Assembly (NCBI RefSeq): GCF_000787855.1 | Contig: NZ_BBPQ01000003.1 | Span: 133,273-169,756, forward strand | DNA from: Streptacidiphilus anmyonensis | GTDB lineage: Bacteria; Actinomycetota; Actinomycetes; Streptomycetales; Streptomycetaceae | Length of the DNA stretch: 36,484 nt | Direction of reading: 5' to 3' | In this document: positions 31,225 through 36,484 of the stretch, piece by piece | How the letters are laid out: each line of letters starts with the position of its first letter | Numbering within the stretch: the first letter of the stretch is position 1 | Made by a program: the position numbers and the translations under genes | The notes under the pieces: generated by a model | What the model was told of the DNA's origin: nothing | Database searches by the model: none | The model's input: the letters and a program-made list of their open reading frames with translations, nothing else

Positions 31225-32580
31225 TCACGAGATGTTCGGGACCCGGTTGCCCGCGGCCTCGATCGCCCGGCGCACCGGAACGCGCATGAGCAGCAGGAAA
31301 CCGATCGCGAAGAAGACCAGCAGCGAGATGATCGCGATCCGGTAGCTCCCGGTCACCTGGTAGGCGAGGCCGAAGACGAGCGGGCCCATCCAGCTGGTGC
31401 CGCGGTCGCTGATCTTGTAGAGCGAGAAGTACTCGGCCTCGTGGCCGGCCGGGATCAGGTGCGAGAACAGCGAGCGCGACAGCGCCTGGCTGCCGCCCAG
31501 CACCAGGCCGATGGCGGCGGCCAGGGTGTAGAACCAGATCGGCTGGTGGGCGGGCATGACGTAGCCGAAGGCCAGGGTGACCACCCACGCCACCAGCGAG
31601 CCCATGATGGTGCGCTTGGCGCCGAAGCGCCCGGCGATCCGCCCCAGCAGCAGCGCGCCGCCGATGGCGACGATCTGGACCAGCAGCACGCCCGCGATCA
31701 GCGTGGTCTGGCTCATGCCCAGTTCCTCGCTGCCGTAGAGGGAGGCTTGGGAGATCACGGTCTGGATGCCGTCGTTGTAGCAGAGGAACGCGATCAGGAA
31801 GAGCAGCGTCAGCGGGTACTTCTTCATCCCGCGCAGCGTCCCGGCGAGCTCGCGCAGCGTGCCGCCCGCATGCTCGTCGACGGGCTTCGCCACCGGGGCG
31901 AGACCTGCCCGCTGCGGCAGGCGCAGCATCGGGAAGACCGTGAAGGTGGCCCACCACAGACCGGCGGAGGCCAGGCAGAGGCGGACCGCCGTGCCGCTGG
32001 AGAGGCCGAGCGCGCTGTGGCCGAGGAAGAGCGCGAGGTTCAGCACGAGCAGCAGGCCGCCGCCCGCGTAGCCGAAGGCCCACCCCTTGGAGGAGATCCG
32101 GTCCCGGTCGTCCGGGGCGGCCAGGCCCGGCAGGAAGGAGTTGGCCAGGGCCGCGGAGACGGCGTAGCAGACGTTGGCGACGACCAGCAGTCCGCCGCCG
32201 AGCAGGTAGCGGTGGCCGCCGAGGAAGAACATGCCGAGCGTGGCCGCCGCGCCCACGTACGCGAAGGCGACGAGCAGGGTCTTGTGGCGACCGGCGCGGT
32301 CCGCGGCCGCGCCGGCCAGCAGCATCACCGCGACGGAGATCAGCACGGAGAAGGAGACCGTGTACGGGAAGAACGATCCGGCTCGGACGGCGAGGCCGAG
32401 CGGATGCACGTCGCCGTGGGAGTCGGCCGAATTCTTGGCGATGTCGGTGAGGTAGGGGCCGAGGAAGACCGTGAGCACCGTCGCCGAGAAGGCCGCGTTC
32501 GCCCAGTCGTTCAGATACCACCCGAGTTGGGCGCGCTTGAGGTCGGTCGTCTCGGTCGACGCCGGGGCAGTAGTGATCAA
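31225..32580 (-). CDS. MFS transporter, Atg22/UMF1 type
   Basis: 451 aa with about twelve membrane helices. Family signatures are GWYLNDWANAAFSATVLTVF, the YDWAN-like motif of the Atg22/UMF1 group, GAAADRAGRHK between helices 2 and 3, SFLPGLA and RSLFSHLIPAGHEAEYFSLY. Yeast Atg22 exports amino acids from the vacuole; bacterial members have unknown substrates. The start is a TTG at 32580 overlapping the TGA of the upstream GDPD gene (TTGA), so they are coupled and the transporter may handle a product of that enzyme. Confidence 0.9.
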   Translation of the reverse strand: MITTAPASTETTDLKRAQLGWYLNDWANAAFSATVLTVFLGPYLTDIAKNSADSHGDVHPLGLAVRAGSFFPYTVSFSVLISVAVMLLAGAAADRAGRHKTLLVAFAYVGAAATLGMFFLGGHRYLLGGGLLVVANVCYAVSAALANSFLPGLAAPDDRDRISSKGWAFGYAGGGLLLVLNLALFLGHSALGLSSGTAVRLCLASAGLWWATFTVFPMLRLPQRAGLAPVAKPVDEHAGGTLRELAGTLRGMKKYPLTLLFLIAFLCYNDGIQTVISQASLYGSEELGMSQTTLIAGVLLVQIVAIGGALLLGRIAGRFGAKRTIMGSLVAWVVTLAFGYVMPAHQPIWFYTLAAAIGLVLGGSQALSRSLFSHLIPAGHEAEYFSLYKISDRGTSWMGPLVFGLAYQVTGSYRIAIISLLVFFAIGFLLLMRVPVRRAIEAAGNRVPNIS

Positions 32581-33401
32581 ATCCAGGCTCCGCGCTCGAT
32601 CAGGACATCGCGCAGGACGTCGATGTGATCCGTCATGATGCCATCAACACCCAGATCGAGCAGTGACCTCATCCGGTCGGCTTCGTTCACCGTCCAGACG
32701 TGGACCTGCAGGCCGAGCGCGTGGGCGGTCTCCACGAAGGCGCGGTCGACCAGGCGCGGGCCGGTGTCGCCGCCGCCCGCGACGCGCTCGGGCACCTGGA
32801 GGCAGACCGCGCGGCGGCGTGCGCCGCGACCGAGCGGAAGCCCGCCCCGGGCCAGGGAGCGCACTTTGAGCGCGGCCACGTCGCGGGGTCCGGCGGAGGT
32901 GGCCAGCCGCGGCCCGGCCGCGGCGCGGACGGCGGCCAGGCGCGTCTCGGAGAAGGAGCCGACGCAGACGCGGTCCCAGGCGTTCGTCCGCCGCACGGCG
33001 TCGACCAGCGGGCGGACCGCCGCCGCGGCCTTCACGTCGATGTTGAAGCGGGTCTCGGGAAAGGCGTCGAGCAACTCCTCCAGCGTCGGTATCGCCTCGC
33101 GTCCGCCGATGCGGGCGGCGGAGACGATGCGCCACGGCAGCTGGGCGACCGCGCCGGTGCCGTCGGTGACCCGGTCCAGCCGGTCGTCGTGGAAGGCGAC
33201 CAGCACGCCGTCGGCCGTGGTGTGGACGTCCGTCTCCAGATAGCGGTAGCCCAGCCGGACGGCCCGTTCGAAGGCCGCCATCGAGTTCTCGGGACCGCCG
33301 AGGGTACCGCCCCGGTGGGCGAACGCGAGCGGACCCGGGTGGTCCAGATATGGATGTCGGGCGGCGGGGCGGCCCGGGCGCAGAGCGGAATCGCTGGTCA
33401 C
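32577..33401 (-). CDS. Glycerophosphodiester phosphodiesterase (GDPD)
   Basis: 274 aa from a GTG at 33401, where the family homology begins; a longer frame to 33584 looks non-coding. Motifs: FAHRGG (catalytic His), GGPENSMAAFERAV (metal Glu), LETDVHTTADGVLVAFHDDRLDR (Glu, Asp and second His), FNIDVKA and a C-terminal VHVWTVNEADRMRSLLDLGVDGIMTD. It splits glycerophosphodiesters to glycerol 3-phosphate and an alcohol. No secretion signal is visible, so it is probably cytosolic. No SD precedes the GTG; CATACT 7 nt upstream may be a leaderless -10. The stop overlaps the MFS gene. Confidence 0.94.
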   Translation of the reverse strand: MTSDSALRPGRPAARHPYLDHPGPLAFAHRGGTLGGPENSMAAFERAVRLGYRYLETDVHTTADGVLVAFHDDRLDRVTDGTGAVAQLPWRIVSAARIGGREAIPTLEELLDAFPETRFNIDVKAAAAVRPLVDAVRRTNAWDRVCVGSFSETRLAAVRAAAGPRLATSAGPRDVAALKVRSLARGGLPLGRGARRRAVCLQVPERVAGGGDTGPRLVDRAFVETAHALGLQVHVWTVNEADRMRSLLDLGVDGIMTDHIDVLRDVLIERGAWI

Positions 33402-33470
33402 GGGCAGAAGTATGCCCGTTGGCGCAGGTGGCGCGGAGTCACGGCGGCACCACCAATTGTCATCAATCGC

Positions 33471-33499
33471 TTGACTCACTCCACCCGCGCGGATGAAAT
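33471..33499 (+). promoter_or_regulatory. Promoter candidate of the roadblock operon
   Basis: TTGACT (33471-33476), a 17-nt spacer and TGAAAT (33494-33499) form a plausible sigma-70 type promoter in a locally AT-richer stretch, about 150 nt before the first gene. Confidence 0.4.
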
Positions 33500-33600
33500 T
33501 AAGGCGCTGCGAGCGGACGGCATATTCCGCGGCGGTCTCCCGTCCTTTTGCCGGGTGTCTTTTCGGCATGCCTTCCCAGCGCAATCTGCCCTGAATTCAT

Positions 33601-33614
33601 CGGTGCATGCACCG
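33601..33614. promoter_or_regulatory. Perfect 14-bp palindrome upstream of the roadblock operon
   Basis: CGGTGCATGCACCG is fully self-complementary and lies 36 nt before the ATG at 33651. It could be an operator or, in RNA, too tight to form a hairpin. No regulator is assigned. Confidence 0.5.
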
Positions 33615-33650
33615 GCTTTCCTGCAGAATCTGATCGAAATTGATAGGTCG

Positions 33651-34655
33651 ATGTCTGAGCGAGATCGAATCGCCCGGGTTCTGCCCGAGGAGGTGCTCGC
33701 GGCGCTCACCGCGCAGAGCCGCGCCGCCGCGACCGGGACGCTGTGGGCCGCAGGCGATCCGGGCGGCCTGCTCCGGCTGGACGGCGGGCGTATCACCGGA
33801 GCGGAGAGCCCCGGCGCGCCCGGGGCCGAGGCCCTGCTGCTGCGCTCCGGCCGGATCCTGGAGGCCTCGTGGGTCGCCGCCTACCAGGCGGGCGCCCCCT
33901 CCGGGCGCTTCGCGGTCGAGCTGGTGCGGCGCGGTCTGGTCGGCGCGGCCGAGCTGGAGACGGTCTGTCTGATGGCCCTGTTCGACGCCGCCTTCGCCAT
34001 TGCGGCCGGCACGGTCGAGGAGTGCCGCTGGGAGCCGCCGCCCCCGGACGCAGGTCCGGTGGCCGGCAACGGAGCCGGTGCCGGTGCCGGGGCCGCCGTC
34101 GGGACCGATGCCGCGTTCGGAGCCGAACCGGTCGGCAGGGAGCAGCCCTGGACCAGTGCGGTGACCAGGGTGGACGCCTGGCAGCTGCGCGCCGAGACGG
34201 AGCGGCGACTGGTCGCGCTCGCCCAGTTCCCGACGCCGGTGAGGCCTGGGCGCGACCGGCTCGCGGCGGTCGCGGAGCCTGCGGCCGCGCAGGCCGCCGT
34301 CGGTGCCGGCCCGAACGCCGGGGGTCCCCGGGCCGCCGGGGGCCTGCGCCGGGAGGTGCTCGGGCTCGCCGACGGGCGGCGTACCGCGCGCGACATCGCC
34401 TTTCTGCTGGGCCGGGGCGTCTACCCCGTGACGGTCGAGGCGTCCCGGCTGCTGGCCGACGGGCTGGTCCGGATCGGCTCGGCGAACCGGGAGGGCGGCG
34501 AGGTCCGGGCCCTGCTCGCGCCCCGGCACGCCGCGCCCCCCGCCGCCCCGTCCGGCATCGCGTCCGGCATCCCGTCCGGCGTCTCCTCCGGCGTGGCGGA
34601 CCCCGCCGGTCCGGTGCGGCTGCCCCGGCGGCAGAGCCGCGTGAGCGGCTCATGA
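33651..34655 (+). CDS. DUF4388-like protein with C-terminal winged-helix-like segment
   Basis: 334 aa. Residues about 1-125 fit a DUF4388-type domain: GTLWAAGDPGGLLRLDGGRI, GAEALLLRSGRILEASW and LFDAAFAIAAGTVEECRW. A Gly/Ala-rich linker follows (about 135-165), then a basic helical stretch DAWQLRAETERRLVALA and a winged-helix-like part (about 228-275) with VLGLADGRRTARDIAFLLGR and RLLADGLVRIGS. The C-terminus repeats SGI/SGV. DUF4388 proteins occur with MglA/MglB-type polarity and gliding genes. The stop overlaps the next gene (ATGA). The start was chosen where homology and high GC3 begin; the SD is weak (AGG). Function unknown. Confidence 0.75.
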   Translation: MSERDRIARVLPEEVLAALTAQSRAAATGTLWAAGDPGGLLRLDGGRITGAESPGAPGAEALLLRSGRILEASWVAAYQAGAPSGRFAVELVRRGLVGAAELETVCLMALFDAAFAIAAGTVEECRWEPPPPDAGPVAGNGAGAGAGAAVGTDAAFGAEPVGREQPWTSAVTRVDAWQLRAETERRLVALAQFPTPVRPGRDRLAAVAEPAAAQAAVGAGPNAGGPRAAGGLRREVLGLADGRRTARDIAFLLGRGVYPVTVEASRLLADGLVRIGSANREGGEVRALLAPRHAAPPAAPSGIASGIPSGVSSGVADPAGPVRLPRRQSRVSGS

Positions 34656-35341
34656 GCCACGGGGGGCTCTGGGGGGAGGCGGGCCAGGACGAGGCCGCCC
34701 CGGGGGCACTGGAGAGCGCGATGCGCATCCCCGGCGCGGTGGCGGCGGCCTTCGGTGACATCGGCAGCGGACGGGTCCTCGGTACGACCTCCCGTCCCGC
34801 GCAGACCGGAGGAGTTCCGGAACCGCTCGGAAAAGTCGCGCTCGGAATTGCGATGGGCGCGGTCGAGGATTTCGGCGGCGTGGTCGGAAATGCGGACGCC
34901 GGGGGATCTGATCCGACCGGAAACGGTCAGGCGGTCGAGGAAGTCATCATCACCGGATCGCGCTATTTCTGTCTCTGGCAGGCGGCGCGTCTGCGTTCGG
35001 GGGAGTGGCACGCGTTCATCCAGATCTCCCTGGACCGGTCGCAGGCGAATCTGGCCATGGCGCGGCTTGATCTGCGCGCGGTCGCGGAATGCCTGCCGGG
35101 CGCGGTCGAGTACCACCGGCACCTCGACGCGGCCGCGCGGTCGTATCCACCCGTCGCCGCCCGCGCCCGACCCGAGCCGGACCCCGCGCCGCCGCCCGAG
35201 GCGCCCTACGAGGACGGGGAGGAACTGCCGCGCCGGGAGCCCGGCCGGCAGATACCCGGCGCGGTGCCGGCCGCGCGGGCCAGGCAGGTTTCGGAATCGA
35301 CGCTCCGTCAGATTCTGTGGGGTCTCAGACGGTACCGGTAG
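34652..35341 (+). CDS. Roadblock-like protein with long Pro/Arg C-terminal tail
   Basis: 229 aa. Residues about 20-165 look like a roadblock/LC7 fold: an opening helix and AVAAAFGDIGSGRVLGTTS strand pair, a helix PLGKVALGIAMGAVEDFGG, VEEVIITGSRYFCLWQAARL, WHAFIQISLDRSQANLAMAR and a last helix LRAVAECL. The tail from about 170 is Pro/Glu/Arg-rich and ends in a helix STLRQILWGLRRYR. The DNA between about 34800 and 34960 is less GC-rich than the surroundings. The start lies in the stop codon of the DUF4388-like gene. I infer a dimerisation or scaffold role; no catalytic motif is seen. Confidence 0.65.
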   Translation: MSHGGLWGEAGQDEAAPGALESAMRIPGAVAAAFGDIGSGRVLGTTSRPAQTGGVPEPLGKVALGIAMGAVEDFGGVVGNADAGGSDPTGNGQAVEEVIITGSRYFCLWQAARLRSGEWHAFIQISLDRSQANLAMARLDLRAVAECLPGAVEYHRHLDAAARSYPPVAARARPEPDPAPPPEAPYEDGEELPRREPGRQIPGAVPAARARQVSESTLRQILWGLRRYR

Positions 35342-35369
35342 GGCCGGTGCCCGGGGAGGGAGTGAGTGG

Positions 35370-35747
35370 ATGAGCCAGGAGGCGCTGGTCGCCGAGATCC
35401 GCGGCCTGCGCGAGCGGGTGCCCGGGATCACCGACGCGGCCGTGGCCGCGGTCGACGGCCTGCTGGTCGCGGCGGACACGGCGGCGGAGATCGACCCGGA
35501 GTCGCTGGCCGCGCTGGCGGCCGCGGGCCTGGGCCTGGCCCGCCGGACCGCGGCCGTGTCCGGACGCGGCCCGCTGCGGCAGACCGTGACCCACTGCGGC
35601 GGCGGCTACGCCGTGATCTACGCGGTGGGCGACACCGCGCTGCTCGCGGTCCTCGGCGACGAGGGCCTCGACCTCGGGCGCCTGCACCTGGAGACCGGAG
35701 CGCTCATCGAGCGCCTGGACGACCTGCTGTGCGGGCGCACGAGATGA
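35370..35747 (+). CDS. Roadblock/LC7-domain protein
   Basis: 125 aa, a single roadblock domain as in MglB and CvnB. The order fits: LVAEIRGLRERVPGITDAAV, VDGLLVAADTAAEIDPESLA, the central helix ALAAAGLGLARRTAAVSGRG, QTVTHCGGGYAVIYAVGDTA, LLAVLGDEGLDLGRLHLE and a final helix. Such proteins dimerise and bind or stimulate small Ras-like GTPases. No GTPase, DUF742 or sensor kinase gene stands beside it, unlike in Streptomyces conservons. GGGAGG lies about 10-13 nt before the ATG. The next gene starts 31 nt downstream. Confidence 0.85.
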   Translation: MSQEALVAEIRGLRERVPGITDAAVAAVDGLLVAADTAAEIDPESLAALAAAGLGLARRTAAVSGRGPLRQTVTHCGGGYAVIYAVGDTALLAVLGDEGLDLGRLHLETGALIERLDDLLCGRTR

Positions 35748-35778
35748 ACGACACAGAAGACCGACTTTGGGGAAGAGC

Positions 35779-36201
35779 ATGAACACACCGGCGAGCATGT
35801 CCGACCGCATCACCGAACTCGTCAAGCACCTGCGCAACGACGTGCCCGACTGCCTGGCGGCGGGGGTGATCGACCTGTCCACCGGCATGCTGCTGACCGT
35901 GGAGACGGTCGACTCCCACCCGGCGGAGGTCCTCGACCTGCTCGCCGCCGCGACGTTCGAGCTGTTCCAGGGTCGGAACGTGGTGATGATCGAGAACATC
36001 TTCAAGGAGCGGCGCGGCGTCTCCTCCGACCGGCACTACTTCCAGGAGGTGCTGGTCAACAGCGACAACCTGGCCCACCTGTTCATCCGGATGGACAGTC
36101 AGGACGAGATGGTGTCCGTCGTCGTGTGCCGCAAGAACGTCAACGTGGGGATGCTCTTCGCGCAGACCCGACGGGTGATCAAGGAGCACGGCCCCATGTG
36201 A
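35779..36201 (+). CDS. Roadblock-like protein, third in the operon
   Basis: 140 aa from an ATG with GGGGAAG 3-4 nt upstream. It shows the roadblock order: ITELVKHLRNDVPDCLAAGV, IDLSTGMLLTVETVDSHPAE, the helix VLDLLAAATFELFQGRN, VVMIENIFKERRG, YFQEVLVNSDNLAHLFIRM and MVSVVVCRKNVNVGMLFAQ with a last helix. It is clearly distinct from the preceding roadblock protein. It has more Asn, Phe and Met than its neighbours. It probably forms homo- or heterodimers with the other two. It is the last gene of the set; a convergent gene begins 9 nt after its stop. Confidence 0.7.
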   Translation: MNTPASMSDRITELVKHLRNDVPDCLAAGVIDLSTGMLLTVETVDSHPAEVLDLLAAATFELFQGRNVVMIENIFKERRGVSSDRHYFQEVLVNSDNLAHLFIRMDSQDEMVSVVVCRKNVNVGMLFAQTRRVIKEHGPM

Positions 36202-36210
36202 CAGGGGCCG

Positions 36211-36417
36211 TCACCCCAGGTGCAGCCCCCTGGCCTCGAGGGCGAGTTTCAGCAGCCGCAGGGCGCGTGGGCCGACGCCGGGCAGCCGGCGCAGGTCCGC
36301 CTCGGGGACGCCGTCCAGATCCCCGAGGCGGCGGTAGCCGGCCCGCTCGAGAGCGAGGCGTGCCGGCTCGGTCAGCCCGGTGGGCAGGTCGTGGGTGGGC
36401 AGGTCGTCGGTGGTCAT
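36211..36417 (-). CDS. Small helix-hairpin-helix protein
   Basis: 68 aa. After a short Thr/Asp/Pro N-terminus comes ARLALERAGYRRLGDLDGV and EADLRRLPGVGPRALRLLK, a helix-hairpin-helix with the LPGVGPRA hairpin, similar to the end of the RNA polymerase alpha C-terminal domain and to stand-alone HhH proteins. DNA binding is expected but the target is unknown. GGAGG lies 7 nt before the ATG. It converges on the roadblock operon with a 9-nt gap. Confidence 0.85.
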   Translation of the reverse strand: MTTDDLPTHDLPTGLTEPARLALERAGYRRLGDLDGVPEADLRRLPGVGPRALRLLKLALEARGLHLG

Positions 36418-36484
36418 GGCGGAACCTCCGGCGGGATCGCGGCGGGAGCGGGGGACGGGAGCGGCCGACGGCCGTCTCGTACCC

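Noticed and set aside
33651-36201. Streptomyces conservon (cvn) operon
   Set aside because: Only roadblock-type proteins are present; the sensor kinase, DUF742 protein and GTPase that define a conservon are missing.

Overview
The window is very GC-rich, with strong third-position GC, GTG/TTG starts, ATGA stop/start overlaps, an rbpA gene behind a SigR-type promoter, an FMN-riboswitch ribE-ribM-ribBA-ribH operon, and short interspersed inverted repeats of a type I remember from Streptomyces genomes. Together these point to a chromosomal core region of a streptomycete (Streptomyces, Streptacidiphilus or Kitasatospora). The gene order from the riboflavin operon to rbpA resembles, from memory, the rib-his-rbpA part of the S. 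coelicolor chromosome. I see no rRNA, tRNA, CRISPR array, insertion sequence or phage gene.

Layout. 1-4.1 kb: a truncated universal stress protein, a secreted PI-PLC-like protein, and a divergent NarL-type two-component system. 4.2-7.7 kb: FMN riboswitch followed by ribE (riboflavin synthase), ribM (riboflavin transporter), ribBA and ribH. 7.7-9.5 kb: hisE and hisG separated by a strong hairpin, then a small PH-domain membrane protein. 9.5-12.3 kb: two tandem CNNM/CorC-like proteins, the first with a His/Asp-rich repetitive tail. 12.3-14.5 kb: a NatAB/YhaQP-like ABC exporter. 14.5-16.2 kb: a MerR regulator divergent from an SDR gene with a MerR-type operator between them, a decayed WrbA-like pseudogene, and a muconolactone-isomerase-like protein. 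16.3-19.0 kb: an isochorismatase-like hydrolase and a TPR plus AAA+ ATPase with phenylalanine-rich linker repeats. 19.1-19.5 kb: an intergenic stretch with what looks like a complete small-RNA gene on the minus strand. 19.5-23.9 kb: a uridine-kinase-like protein, then an acyl-CoA dehydrogenase, a DUF7064/7065-like protein and an APH-family kinase, with palindromic operator candidates. 23.8-27.1 kb: a small CxxC protein, an Lrp/AsnC regulator, a YtcJ-type amidohydrolase and a SLATT-domain membrane protein. 27.1-31.1 kb: lnt, fxsA, a NUDIX hydrolase and rbpA. 31.2-33.4 kb: an Atg22/UMF1-type MFS transporter and a GDPD phosphodiesterase, translationally coupled. 33.4-36.2 kb: a four-gene operon made of a DUF4388-like protein and three roadblock/LC7-like proteins with no GTPase or kinase beside it. 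The window closes with a small helix-hairpin-helix gene.

How the genes work together. The rib operon is a self-contained riboflavin synthesis and uptake unit under FMN control. The ACAD/DUF/APH set looks like a lipid-acid catabolic module analogous to the ACAD10/ACAD11 fusions of animals. The MerR-SDR-MIase block looks like a redox- or aromatic-responsive unit that has lost a quinone reductase. The least explained items are the roadblock-only operon and the candidate small RNA near 19.3 kb.
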